A stretch of DNA of 64,000 nt from Capitulum mitella (taxonomy: Eukaryota; Arthropoda; Thecostraca; Pollicipedomorpha; Pollicipedidae). This document shows positions 50,481 through 61,728 of the stretch, piece after piece. The notes under the pieces were generated by a model. It saw nothing but the letters and a program-made list of their open reading frames with translations, had not been told where the DNA came from and did not search any database. The stretch is taken from the NCBI GenBank assembly GCA_030062745.1, contig CP099846.1, positions 28,045,201-28,109,200 of the forward strand. Reading direction: 5' to 3'. A program made the position numbers and the translations under genes. Each line of letters opens with the position of its first letter. The first letter of the stretch is position 1.

Positions 50481-53400
50481 GCGTAATGATTTGCATTTAG
50501 TGTCATTTTCTCGTAATGTACGTCTTAATGCCACTTGGAAGCGAAACGGCAATAGTTTCGAAAAGCTGCGAAAATCATACCAGCAAATCCGCCTCCTGCC
50601 GTTTTTCGAACAATTCGCCACGTTTAGACAGGCCGAAACATTCGAGACATTGAAGAAAGGCTGCTGGGGTGGTTCCGACGGCGAAACAGCAAGCACTGGC
50701 CGTACGAAATGGACCGCCTCCGTCCATTCAGCCGTCGGCACGGAGGCACTGGTCCCGTGTAGCCTATCCCGCTTCGCGTGTGACCGCGGAATCGAATCCA
50801 TCGGCCGAAGCCCTTCGGCCCCATTACCGAATCGCGTCACGCTGCCGCGCCGGCGGCTTCATTTCCGCCGGCCGTGGGGTTCTGGGCGCACGTGTGTCAT
50901 ATCATTTCTGTCATAGTCATCAGACTACGCCTCCGCGATGGGCGCGTTTTTGTCAGTCACTCCCGTAATTTAGCCGGCTTTGCTCGTCCGCCGTGGCTTC
51001 ATGTCGTTTCACTGCTCATCAGGCGCCGCATTTTGCTTCGTTAAGCACCCGTTTTGCCTTCCTTTGACGTCATCTAAACATCCCGACACCGACGATCAAT
51101 ACCGGCTGTGCCACAGAGCACGCCGGGTGATCCGGCGCGTGCCTTTACTTGCCGCGGTCGATACTCTGGCCACCACAATGCGTAGACAGCCCGCAGTCTG
51201 GCCGGACCCCCGAGCCGTCGACGTCGCCCGCATATGGACGTAGGCGCAGGCGTCGTGAGCCGACGAGGGCGACTGTGAGCTGCGTACGACCCGTCCTCGC
51301 AGCTGGTCTCAGGCTGGGCTGCTATGCCCCTGCCATTCCTCGATCTGCTGTACGCTGTCTAGCGCTGCTGAGTACGCTGTTTGCCTGCAGTTCCTCGGCG
51401 TCCGCCTGTTTCCGTCATGACAGTCGAATGGCTTGACGGAAGCAGATCGACAGATGCAGTCATCTGCATATGCTCGATGGTGCTAGATGTTGCGATTTAC
51501 GAGGCTGTTTCCACGCATCCCTCAGGGACCAGTGGGTGCGAGGTAATTTCCACTGCCACCGTAATTCGATAAGCTCTTGGCGGTTGGCGACGGAGCCATT
51601 TGGGTCGCCGTTTCCGGCCAGGGATGACGGACTAAAGACGCCCGCGTCCGTCAGTCTCTCCGCCACTGCTGGGGTTTCCCCATGTTTGCACTGGGTTTAT
51701 GGTTCCAAAGACTGGCGTGGTGGCCTCAGACCAGACATTCGGCGGCGGACCAAAGACGACTCGCTGTAACTGGAAACTTCATACCATCCCAGCGAAGACC
51801 CGCTAATGTGTGGGGAGAGCACGCCTTCCCAGTGCCGGGTACCGGCCACGAAACAAGGCCTTGGGACAACCGTGTCTTTTGTACACCAATTACTACGACT
51901 TTTGCTGCAGTTCAAGATTTCCATGCTCAGTAAAACAACGAGGACGAACGCTTCGCGTTCTAGTCGGAATCCTAGCTGCCGGTTGCCCATGCAGAGTACT
52001 TCGAGAGTGGCTTCGCCAGGACTGCTGCCGGCCCTCACCACTGTAGGACGGGCGAGACTGGATCAGACGGGCGAAACCCCCCAGGTATCGGTCACTGTGC
52101 CACCCGAAGGTCTTGCCAACAAACGATCAGCAGACCCGGTCCCGGGCAGAGCCGGGCGCCGACGCCGCGCGCAGACTGAGTTCTGCGGATTTCGGGGTCG
52201 GCGGACGGCGGACCGTCGCCAGCAGAGTGCTTGCTGCTGTACGTTGCACGCTGATGGAATCGGACTCATGTGGGACACACCGTCGGCATGTTGTCGGACT
52301 CGTGAGGCGGCTGGACGTCCCGAGGCAATTTGTGCAGATTCACAAAGCCTTTTTTTCACCTCAGTCCTAATGCATTTCAGGAGGTGGTGCCTGAATCATT
52401 TAAAATTGTGCATGGGTTTCCTGCATGTTGCTAGAACCGTAGAGTTGGTGAGGTAGAGCTGTGGAATTTTGTATTTCTTTTGCTGCAGACCAATGATTCT
52501 GATCACCCATGAAGTCGCAGTCCGAGAGGAAGCGTGTGAGACTTCAGTGTCTCTGAAATGCTTGTATCTGCCGCTTAAAAACTGTGGTACGAGCCAAAAC
52601 ACAGTGAATTTTGTTGGCCCCGAAATGTGAGGATTTGAAACTGCAATCCGAGCAGACGGATATGCGCTCTTGATTGATAATGTTATGACGTGAAAACCAT
52701 TAGGACTTGTAATATGAAACACAAGGACAGGACTTATGAGACCTGGAATAGAAGCCCACATGACAAATGTTAAATATAAGAGTGACAAATGACGTGCTGA
52801 GTAAAAGAGAACTTGTTATGTTCAAAACGTAGTTCCATGGGATTTCACATAAGATGTTCTTTCTGCGTGAAAGACTGTCGTAACAAACAGCAAGAGCAAG
52901 ATGTTTTCAGGGGACCAAATATTTTGCATTAATGTTGTTGTTGTGTTACTTGTTTCTAAAGCGACTACGTGCACGGTTCCTAAATATTACCTCTGTTGCC
53001 TATCTTCTGTATTCATATAGCATATACGCGTACTCAAAACCAGCCATTATAAGAAAGGTTGGTCTTTGCTCACCGTTTTGGGTGCAAGTGTACCATGTGT
53101 GCTCGTGCTTGATGCTCCGCTTTGATGCTGACTGTTGCAATCAAATCCTTTTCCCTCTCTCTTAATCCCCGTGGGCCTGATAACATTTACACTAACAGAA
53201 CACGCTCTGTTCGCACCACGCAATGCACGCGTGCACAGAGAGAAACCGTGGCCTACCGTGCTCTTGTGTTGCCAGTTTGCTTACAACTGCTGATGTTTTT
53301 ATTTCATATACTCAGTTGCTTGGTGTGCGATTTTGCTTGGTGTCTAAAGATGATCACTCCCTTGACGGTAATATTTTGTTTACTGTTTGGTTCAATAAAA

Positions 53401-54375
53401 ACGTCCAGTCCTGTCGGTGTAGTATGGTTGTATTTCACAATCACAAATTATGCAACTGGAAGAAGAGTGGACTGTTTTAAAGTGGTGACAATGGACGTTT
53501 TGCCTGTTCCGGCACCGGGCAATAATACACATTTAAATTAAAGAAGGCTGACGGAATTTATTTGTGGACAACACTATGTGATTGTTGTCAACAACAACAG
53601 CAGCGGTAAATGGTACAGACACAAAACACTTCTGACGAATACAGTTCAAACGGTTTAGCTTTAGTGGCACAAGGGCGAAATTATTACCGTTTTGTAAAGT
53701 TAAAAGTCTAATTTTACGTAAAACCGCGCTATGGTGTCAGACCACCATCTGCTTTGGTCACAATGAAATAAATGAGAGTATAATAAAGAGAAGTTGGTGA
53801 TGCCTTTAGCACTTAAAAAATGGACTTCTCTTTGGAATGTCTTCTTTTTGTCTTGTCTTCTCTTTTGAATCAACAACATTTTCCTTAATGCTGCCATCAT
53901 CAAGAGCGTTATTTTTCACGCTACTTATTAATGCACTGCTAACTATTAATGCACTAACTGCTGTTAATATTAAAACCATGAAACCTATCACGCCACAAGC
54001 ATTCAGAAAACCATATTTTCTCCGGAAGTTACACCTCAGAATATTTCGTGTTACTAAAAGGTGCCGCTAATCATACTCCTTTGTTCAAATTTGGTTAGTT
54101 TCAGTGGCTCATCATTTTTGTTTTTAACACGACAGTTTTTAGGTTATCGAGGCGGTCGCCTCCCTTGCACTCGTTATTAGTCCTGGATACTTTGTACTGC
54201 ACCCGATTTTCTCCCCATCTGCCACGTAAAGCAGCGAGCACGCCCCACCGGCGTTCATCCAGGGCTGCGTCGGGGGTCGGAGGGCGACTCTCCTGTCATG
54301 CATCCCCCCCCCACGCAGCCCGCGCGACCCCGTACACAGAACATGCCCTGACCCGTCCCCAACGCACTCTTCCAG
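50481..54375. other. Intronic, GC-rich 50.6-52.3 kb stretch, nothing recognised
   Basis: Open frames up to 216 codons (51806-52456) occur on both strands in GC-rich sequence and match no family. A TGACGTCA lies at 51065. 52.4-54.1 kb is AT-richer and empty. Confidence 0.4.
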
Positions 54376-54414
54376 CACAAGACTGAATCTGAGACTGAGA
54401 CGCTCTCGCCGCAG

Positions 54415-54741
54415 TTCTGCGTCCACGCCGACAAGCGCAAAATGCTCGAGGAGCTGACACGCGCGCTGCCCGAGAAGCCGGGCATGGCCAACGTTCTGAC
54501 AGAGCTGGCCGGCTGCATAGCGTCCGCGGTCAACGCAGACTTTCAGAGACTGTACCTGGTCGAGCAGCGCAACGGCCACGTGCACAGCTACGACCCGGAC
54601 ACGCAGCAGGTGACCAGCACGTACCCGATCGGGCCCGGCACCGTGCTGGCCGCGTACGTGGCCGCCACCCGGCAGTTGCTGCGGACCAGCGCACCCTTCC
54701 TGGACGCCGACAAGTACCCGGAGGGGGTCGGCACGCCCGTG
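54415..54741 (+). CDS. PDE10A: PDE10-type phosphodiesterase, GAF-A exon (first half)
   Basis: Reads FCVHADKRKMLEELTRALP, then a GAF fold start with ELAGCIASAVNADFQRLYLV, and GPGTVLAAYVAATRQLLRTS before DADKYPEGVGTPV. The spacing and the GTxxxAYVAxxR...D.R(Y/F)P.G.G pattern match GAF-A of PDE10. The donor is CCCGTG|GTGAGC at 54741 in phase 0. Two acceptors keep the frame: CGCCGCAG ending at 54414, which gives the junction SRWK-FCVHADKR and is chosen because it aligns better with PDE10 proteins, or CTCTTCCAG ending at 54375, which has the better pyrimidine tract and adds 13 residues (HKTESETETLSPQ). An in-frame stop at 54349 bounds the exon upstream. The exon is GC-rich compared with its surroundings. 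Confidence 0.87.
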
Positions 54742-55650
54742 GTGAGCGCTTGCCGTGTCCGTTATTGTGTCTGCGCTGGTCTCCGGCTCCAACTTGTCTG
54801 TCTGTCTGTCTGTCTTCCTCCCTCTCTCCCTCTCTCCCCCTTTTTCTCTCCCCATTTCGTGAAACACTACAATGTCGAGAGCGTCCTCGGTGAATTGGTT
54901 CTTGGGCCCCATCTAAAATTTGCATCCAATTTGAATAGAATACATTGACGCGCTGTTATTCCCTGGCGTGATCAGGACTAAATGTGGTTGGTTAGCAGCG
55001 CGCCCGTTGACCTTGTTTCGAACTCGAGAGGCATGACTTATCATACCACACAATCTTCACTTCCTATGAACCTTTTGGATCTTGAAGAATAATCCACTCA
55101 GAAGCATCGACCGACGTATCCCCGGCGACCACGTCTGACTCGGTATTGTTTCGACTGAGTCAAACAACGGCAGCGGACGGAACCAGGAGGCCATTCGTCC
55201 CTCTGCATCTGGTCCTGTCGCCCGAGCTCGCCCTCATCTCAATGGAAACGTTTATTTTTGCTAAACAAACTAACTAGATAAAAATGGCCTCGTTCATCTC
55301 CCATATTCCCGACACTATCAGGAAAAAATTGCCTGAAGGCAGTCATTACCGCAGATGGTCTGTCGCTGGGATGCGGACTTGTGAACAAAGGCACGTTTCC
55401 TACAGCTTCTTAGCAAAAAAAAAAAAAAACGGCTTCTCTCGGCACGAAGAGAGCTATTTTTGTTTCCCAATCATGCAGAAATAAAAAGACCGACCACCGT
55501 CAGTCTCAGTCCCACCGCACTTTATATGGGCGCCGCTCACGGCTCATTGGCAGCCGGCAGCGACTGACGTCCTCTAACCAGCGGTCTGATTTACTGATGT
55601 CGGCTTACACCCCTGTTCTGACGTCTCACATCAGGGGCCAGGGCACTTCG

Positions 55651-56047
55651 TGACGAGGATGCTCACGTCCCAGATTTTCACGTGATAGCGGGTCATGACT
55701 CGGATGTTCACGCCATAGCGAGTCATGTACCGGCTTTTTACGCCACAGCGCTTTATGTCCCAAAGGTTCACATCTTAGCGAATTATGCCTGATATGTGCA
55801 CGTCATCGTGGACCATATCACATCGGTCTCCGTCATGGCGGTTAATGTACTGGATGTTCACGTCATAATGAATCGCGCCCTAGATGTTCATGTCGCAGTG
55901 GGTCCTTTACCAAATATTCAGGTCACAGCGGGCCTTGCCCGACTGTTCACGTCACATCGGTCCACGCCCCAGATGTACAAGTCGCCGCAGATCACATCCC
56001 AGGTGCCCATGCCACAGAGCGTGACGTCACGGAAGTGTGTACCGCAG
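55651..56047. repeat. 30-nt minisatellite abutting the GAF-A splice acceptor
   Basis: About 13 units of 30 nt of the form GTTCACGTCAYAGCGRGTCATGYCCCRGAT run without a break into the acceptor at 56047. Because 30 is a multiple of three, one frame stays open from 55796 into the exon with a 10-residue period. Many units contain ACGTCA or CACGTCA, and the last has a perfect TGACGTCA at 56022. Confidence 0.85.
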
Positions 56048-56271
56048 GAGAACGCCGAGCACGTGATGTCGCAGCCGGTGCACCTCTCCGACGGCGAGCT
56101 GGTGGCCATCATGGAGCTGTACCGCACCGGACCGCAGCCCTTCTTCGAGGAGGACGAGGAGATCGTCAACAGCTACATCGTGTGGGGCGGCATCGCGCTC
56201 CACTACGCCGACCTCTACCACACGCTCAGCGACCAGCGCAAGGTCCACGACTTCATCCTGGACGTCACCAA
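56048..56271 (+). CDS. PDE10A: PDE10-type phosphodiesterase, GAF-A exon (second half) and linker
   Basis: Reads ENAEHVMSQPVHLSDGELVA, then IMELYRTGPQPFFEEDEEIV, then NSYIVWGGIALHYADLYHTL, then the linker SDQRKVHDFILDVTK. The strand ELYR, the F..ED/E helix and the closing helix with LHDFLLDVSK-like linker are typical of the end of PDE10 GAF-A. The acceptor is TACCGCAG at 56047, phase 0, and the donor is ACCAA|GTGAGG, phase 2. The open frame continues upstream of the acceptor for more than 80 codons because a 30-nt minisatellite runs right up to it; that part has no GAF homology and is treated as intron. The Lys split across the junction is restored correctly by the next exon. Confidence 0.88.
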
Positions 56272-56869
56272 GTGAGGCGTCCCACGTTTCCCTCCCTTCG
56301 TCCCACCTTGCCCTCCTCCCCCCCCCTCCCTGCGTCGCGAGCGGCTCCCGCCCCGCGAGTCGCGATGCGATACTACACGCTAGGACCTCGCAACCAGCTT
56401 GCTCATCCTTTCCGGACAATGACAGCTATCACGGGATACAGATGACGTGCCCTTTGTTATGCTTGGGACCATTGCCAAGCGATTCAACTTCGGCTTCAGC
56501 TCGGATAGGAATCCCTCAGATCTAACACAGTCACTCGCAAAAAATATGTTTCCGAACACATCTCATTCGTCAAGGCCTCCAAAAACACTCCAGTTACCGC
56601 TGAATGACCAGTATGTTGTGATGGCGATGGTCCGCTCTGCAAATTCCGACACTTTTGCGGTCTGCCTGGCAGAAATAGTTGTTTTTCGAGCACTCCTGTC
56701 GCGCATACGTCAGCCACGACAAGCCCTCCAGAATCCGCGCCCAGAAATTAGACGGCGCTCGCGCACTTCAGCGCCTAGCTAACAACCGCTCCGTCTTGTC
56801 TCCGCAGTCGAGCACCAGTTTCACGAGCCTCTTCCGTTCCTCGACTCTCGGCGAGCGCTCGCAGCAGCG

Positions 56870-57033
56870 CCGGGCCTGTTTGTGGACCCCTCGCCGGGCC
56901 TGTGTGTGGACCCCTCGCCGGGCCTGTGTGTGGACCCCTCGCCGGGCCTGTGTGTGGACCCCTCGCCGGGCCTGTGTGTGGACCCCTCGCCGGGCCTGTG
57001 TGTGGACCCCTCGCCGGGCCTGTGTGTGGACCC
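56870..57033. repeat. 24-nt minisatellite, about 7 units
   Basis: Near-perfect repeats of GTGTGGACCCCTCGCCGGGC plus CTGT. One frame reads RRACVWTP repeatedly. It is intronic, 600 bp after the second GAF-A exon. The very low divergence suggests recent expansion. Confidence 0.9.
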
Positions 57034-57063
57034 CTCCCGGTGGCAGCCGATGACTCCCCGTGC

Positions 57064-57347
57064 CAGGCTTGTGCTTAATTCAGCCCCAGTGAATCGATCC
57101 AGTGCCTAATTTGCTAAGCTGGGAATCGATTCTGGTTCCTATTCACGGCGGGTTATAATTAAAAAATGAATTATTTCAACTATGAATCAATGATAACTGA
57201 ATGGCATCAAGTTTGCGACTCGATTATCATTCTGATTCCGTGCTATTTCAAGTCAATCGATTCTGAACCTGATTTATGGCGAAGTTAGAACATCACTCAA
57301 TCGACTCAGAATCGGTACGAACCGATTCAGAACAACGCCCAAGCCTG
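57064..57347. mobile_element. Small hAT-like MITE in the PDE10 intron
   Basis: Starts CAGGCTTGTGCTTAATTC and ends, inverted, CAGGCTTGGGCGTTGTTC, with several GAATCGATTC-type words near both ends. CAGG tips and a length under 300 bp suit a non-autonomous hAT. The 8-bp flanks CCCCGTGC and CTCCGGAC agree at only some positions, so the duplication is decayed or absent. Confidence 0.6.
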
Positions 57348-57989
57348 CTCCGGACAAACCCGACAACGGCCGGTCCCCGCAGCAGCCCGGCTGAGCCAAA
57401 ACGCCGTCCGCCGAACAACGGGGAGCTGCGCCGCGTGTCTGGCGCCGTTTCGGAGGCCGTTTCAATCATGCGGCGTATCTGACGGGCGTTTCACGGTGTG
57501 ATGTCGCGTGGGACGGTCGTCGCGATTCTCAGCCAAATGTTGCGGTATCAGGTAGCTGGAACGAGCTGAATGGATTTGGGTGTAACTGAAGTGATTAGCA
57601 AGCATTTTGTTATGCTTCATGCTGGCCCGGTTCATATTGTTTTCGTTCAGTTGGTGTTTTTCTTTTGTTTCTCCTAGCATACCTACTTGCCCTTCCTTCC
57701 TTTTGACGACCCTTTTATATCTCTTCCTCTCCCTTCTTCCCGCTATGCCGGCCTGCCCTTTCTTGCTTTTCCTTCTGCCAGACCGACCCGCCTCTGCCCT
57801 TTCTCCCTCTCTCTTTCTTTCCCTCTCTCCCTCTCTCTCCTCTTCTCTTCCCCTCTCTGCCATAGCTCCCCATCCTGCGCCCTGCTTATCTTTGCCGGAG
57901 CTGTCCGCTTCTGCCCTCTTCCTCTGCTGGGGCTGCCCGCCCCCGCCTAGTCCACGACCGACTGAGGTGTTCGTCTCTGCTCTGTCCCT

Positions 57990-58365
57990 CTCTGCCGGAG
58001 CCGCCCCTCCCTTTGCCCTGTCCCTCTCTGCCAGAGCCGCCCCTCCCTCTGGTCCTGTCCCTCTCTGCCAGAGCCTCCAGTCCCTCTGCTCTGTCCCTCT
58101 CTGCCAGAGCCGCCCCTCCCTCTGGTCTATCCCTCTCTGCCAGAGCCTCCAGTCCCTCTGCTCTGTCCCTCTCTGCCAGAGCCGCCCCTCCCTCTGGTCT
58201 ATCCCTCTCTGCCAGAGCCTCCAGTCCCTCTGCCCTGTCCCTCTCTGCCGGAGCCGCCCCTCCCTCTGCTCTGTCCCTCTCTGCCGGAGCCGCCCCTCCC
58301 TCTGGTCTATCCCTCTCTGCCAGAGCCTCCAGTCCCTCTGCTCTGTCCCTCTCTGCCAGAGCCGG
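57990..58365. repeat. 36-nt polypyrimidine minisatellite (72-nt higher-order unit)
   Basis: C/T-rich repeats built on TCCCTCTCTGCCAGAGCC, with two alternating 36-nt types (CGCCCCTCCCTCTGG and TCCAGTCCCTCTGCT). The tract continues a polypyrimidine region that starts near 57660 and ends about 120 bp before the GAF-B acceptor. Its strand asymmetry could favour triplex structure (inference). Confidence 0.85.
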
Positions 58366-58488
58366 CCGCCGGCGGTCGTTTGCCCTGAGGAGATCCGTAT
58401 CCGCGTCGCGTGTTCGGCGGCCGGGCCGAGACGGCCCGGAATAGCCCTGCCGGGGTCGATCTGATCTCGGACGTTTGTATTATTGCAG

Positions 58489-58677
58489 GTCAATATTTCA
58501 AGACATGGTGTCCATGGATACACTCATCACAAAAATAATGAACTTCGCCCAGCGGCTAGTCACCGCCGACCGGGCGTCCCTCTTCCTGATGGACAGCCGC
58601 ACCAAAGAGCTGTACGCCCGCATCTTCGACATGGGCAACACCAACGGCGACGCCAGTCCTCAGGCGCAGGAGATCAG
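58489..58677 (+). CDS. PDE10A: PDE10-type phosphodiesterase, first GAF-B exon
   Basis: After completing the split Lys codon it reads SIFQDMVSMDTLITKIMNFA, then QRLVTADRASLFLMDSRTKE, then LYARIFDMGN and ends at QAQEIR. This is the start of a GAF-B domain: the ADR.SLFL.D strand and KELY..(I/L)FD.G hairpin are diagnostic of PDE10-type GAF-B, the domain that binds the regulatory cyclic nucleotide (cAMP in PDE10, family knowledge). The acceptor is TTATTGCAG at 58488. The donor ATCAG|GTCAGC leaves phase 2, splitting the Arg codon of EIR, as at the corresponding position of the protein family. The next exon, expected to continue with FSIxxGIAG, is not seen before the window ends, so at least 5.3 kb of intron follows. 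Confidence 0.9.
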
Positions 58678-59110
58678 GTCAGCGGCAGACGGCGGGGTGG
58701 TCAGGTCAGGTCAGGCCGGCGACGGATAATGGGGTGTAGATCATGTCAGGTGGCAGGCAGGGGGTGGTCAGCTAAGGTCAGGTGCCTGACAGTGGGATGG
58801 AATTCAGAGTAACGGCAGACGGTGGGGGGGGGGGGGGCAGGTTAGCGGCAGGCATTAAGGAAATCAGTTGAGGCGACGGGTAGTGGGGCGGATATTAGGT
58901 CAGGTGGCAGACAGGGGCAAGATCAGGTCAGCGGCAGACATGGGATGGAGCCCAGGTCACCACCAGACAGTGGGGTGTAGGTCAGGTTAGCGGCAGACAA
59001 AGGGGTGGGGATCAGGTCAGACGATAGACGGTGGGACGGAAGTCAGCTCAGGCAGCAGACAGCGAGGTGGAAACAAGGTCAGGCGGCAGACAACTGGGTT
59101 GAGGTCATGT
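58678..59110. repeat. GGTCAGG/GGCAGACAGTGGGG minisatellite directly after the GAF-B donor
   Basis: Degenerate units of roughly 35-45 nt with the words GGTCAGGTCAGCGGCAGACA and GTGGGGTGGA begin at the donor GTCAGC itself. The donor sequence therefore recurs many times in the repeat, giving several possible GT sites. A run of G at about 58825-58839 is included. Confidence 0.75.
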
Positions 59111-60223
59111 CTGGCATGCATTGGTGTTTCAGTGTTCGTGGAACGCTTCTAACGCAGGCTGCTTATTGGCTTATACGCCAGGTATTACATCCTTCGCAAT
59201 AGTTATGAAAACATTACATCGTAATCTTCTCTTCACATTAGCAAACAGTGATGCATCACATGCCATGTTACACGAAGCCTGCTTGGTAATATGTGAGCCG
59301 CATGAATAATGTAGAAACGTACTATAGTAAATGAGTAAAAGAAATACAAGCATGCTTCATTTCATGCACATTGGGTAAAAACAGCTCGTTTGATACCACT
59401 GCACGATTCCAGTGACATTCAAAAGATGTGTTGACAGGAATAACTGAAGAACTGACACGGCCGGTAGATCGTCGCATCGCACTGGGGTGTTTTACTGAGG
59501 CAAAGGAAGCATTATGGGTTTTGTAACGTGCGAAGCACAGTGGGCAAACGGCCCGGTAATTTAGATGACGGGTCAGATATTTAATCGTCGGGATTTCATT
59601 GACGGCACGCGTGCGGAATGTGTTGGAGGATGACGAGGGTGATACGACGAACCACCGGACGTGAACACGATGATCGAAGGCAGAGTATAATAGTTTGCTA
59701 CAGCATTGGCCCTTAGAATACGCAACTACTGATCGGATCGGTAGGCACACAAAGAAGCGTGCAGACAGAGACCTGTTTCATCCTAGCTCAAATCAGGGAT
59801 CTCTTCGGCAAAGTGCGCTAACATTTAGGACTGCAGTATATAGCTTTGTCTCTGCTGAGGTCTTCAGCTGTGATGGTAAACGTTTCAGACAGCACAGCAA
59901 ATGTTCATGATAACGTCATTAAATGCCTCATGACTCACATTGCGATGATTTAATGTGGATGGTACATTGGTCCATGGACAGCCACTGGAAAATTATTTCC
60001 GTGAACATTGCATTTGTTCTCGATGATTCCCACTCCCGGACGGAGGGCTGCACAAAGGTTTTCGGCTCAAACCGGGTGCAATTTTTTCGCCATTAGTGTC
60101 CTTTTCTGTATTAGGAAGTTTTAATGTCCGCGGATGCCTTGGTAAGCTGGAAGCTGCAAACTCATTACGGGAACAGAATGAGCGGCGGTACCTGCGGCAG
60201 CCGGCCCCGCTCCAGTCACTCCG
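59111..60223. other. No exon recognised
   Basis: The remaining GAF-B and catalytic exons of the PDE10-type gene were searched for and not found here. Confidence 0.45.
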
Positions 60224-60294
60224 TGACGTCACGCTCGGCCCACCTCGTCCGAACGTGACGTCATGAAATGCCGTCTCCTCGGGGTGTGACGTCA
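60224..60294. promoter_or_regulatory. Cluster of three perfect CRE palindromes
   Basis: TGACGTCA occurs at 60224-60231, 60256-60263 and 60287-60294, with start-to-start spacing of 32 and 31 bp (about three helical turns), in a GC-rich patch at 60170-60360. TGACGTCA is the full binding site of CREB/ATF factors. It lies downstream of the last visible GAF exon, inside the presumed next intron of a cAMP phosphodiesterase gene. Activity is inferred only. Confidence 0.55.
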
Positions 60295-61720
60295 CGGGTG
60301 ACCCCGCGGGTGGCTGCGACGTTGGGTCGGCTCGCCCCGGCTCGACGTGCTCTCCGAGCGGGAAATTATCGATTTCATTTCAGGCGTCGTAGGAACGGGA
60401 GCCGTAGTGGCCATGTTAGCTGGTGGATTTCATTCCTTCTGCTTTTAAGCGTATGAAAAGTCGTCACTGCGTCATTACGCTCATGAAGGTGCTTGCATGC
60501 ACTGGCGCAATTTGTAAGTCATCACACGGGAAAGCAGTCAACCGCATTCCTCGGATGTAATTCCGCATCACCGAAGGACTCTCGAGGACCAACATTGAAA
60601 TTATCCAACTTGTCCTTCGAAGAAATGAGCAAAATGCGCGGATGCCACGGTCTCTTCACCAGTCTCAGCGGAATGTGCCAGTTGTTATTACCACGTTCTG
60701 TTCCACCTTCAACGGTCTGGTCATCTGTCTTGATGGATATGGCATTTTTGATTGCAGTAGGGGAGGCCGCCCAATGGGCGCCACCCTGCCTAATTGCACC
60801 ACCCCCATTATCTCCTAACTGAGGAAGCTGATTGGCAGATAAGGGATATTTTCTGAGACTCGATACCTCCCTTTTCCTCTCTGTCAGCGGTCCAGACGTG
60901 TGGAAGGTCCGTGAAGTTTCAGGGCAAGTTTGAAATAATTTTCTGCCTTGTGTTACCCGTGTATAATTGCGCTATCAATACGGTAAAGCAAAATTCATCC
61001 CATACAGTGCCTCAGTGGTGGAATTACGCTTCCCGTTCGTCCAGAATAGAGATGATACGTCCGCGCGTTTTTATCCGCAGCTAGTTTTGTTATGTTAGAG
61101 CCATTTCCTTTTTTGCCCCACCATTTGGCTGGCCTTATTGCGTCAGTAGCACAATCGGAGCAGGATTAGCTAACGGTGTGCTGATGGTTATTCCAGTGTT
61201 TCGCACGTTTCTGAGATCCATTGAAAGCGATGATCACGGAAGGAGGGGATTTCGACTGCAGAGGCGACACTTCGAGAGTGAGGCAGAAACGTCATCATAG
61301 CCTTCTTGAAAAGGCTCCAGCCTTAGCCTCCCCTTCCCCTCGCGGAGCCCGTTCAGCCACGCCGTCCATTGGCCGCCGAAAGCTAATGTAAAATATCAGT
61401 TTTCTCATTCACCATGTAATCAGCGCACCAGGTCTCGCAGGCAGCCCCAGGCTGAGAAGCCTGGCGACACCCTAGGAACAAGGACCTTCTATCGATCTTG
61501 AGTGTAAATGTGTTTCAGATTTTAGCCAATTCGTTCAGAGGGGATGGCTCGCCGCTGACCGCACTCACTGTGCCCTTAACAGCCAGGTGACCTCGTTGTG
61601 CCCTTCTCCATCGGGGGCTTGACCTGTGTGGGAATTTGCCCCCTAACTGACATGTTAAAATGGACCGTGAAGGGGAAGAATGCACCGTTTTCATGCCTCA
61701 AAACCCTTTTGATTTCGGTG
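60295..61720. other. No exon recognised
   Basis: Short frames only, up to the second hAT-type element. Confidence 0.45.
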
Positions 61721-61728
61721 ATCTTACC

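Noticed and set aside
51806-52456. 216-codon frame in GC-rich intron sequence
   Set aside because: Overlapping frames on both strands, no similarity, and phases are already satisfied by the microexon.
37842-54415. Direct splice of the N-terminal exon to the GAF-A exon
   Set aside because: Phases 1 and 0 do not match, and the joined frame meets a stop within a few codons.
54139-54912. 257-codon minus-strand frame
   Set aside because: Antisense shadow of the GC-rich GAF-A exon and its flanks; the plus strand has clear GAF homology and splice sites.
55651-57033. Regular short repeats that might suggest a CRISPR-like array
   Set aside because: Units are contiguous without unique spacers; eukaryotic intronic minisatellites.
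57462-58523. Longest open frame of the window (353 codons, minus strand), rich in RQRGTEQREGRL units
   Set aside because: It is the antisense of an intronic 36-nt pyrimidine minisatellite; a period divisible by three keeps the frame open. It also overlaps the real GAF-B exon on the other strand.
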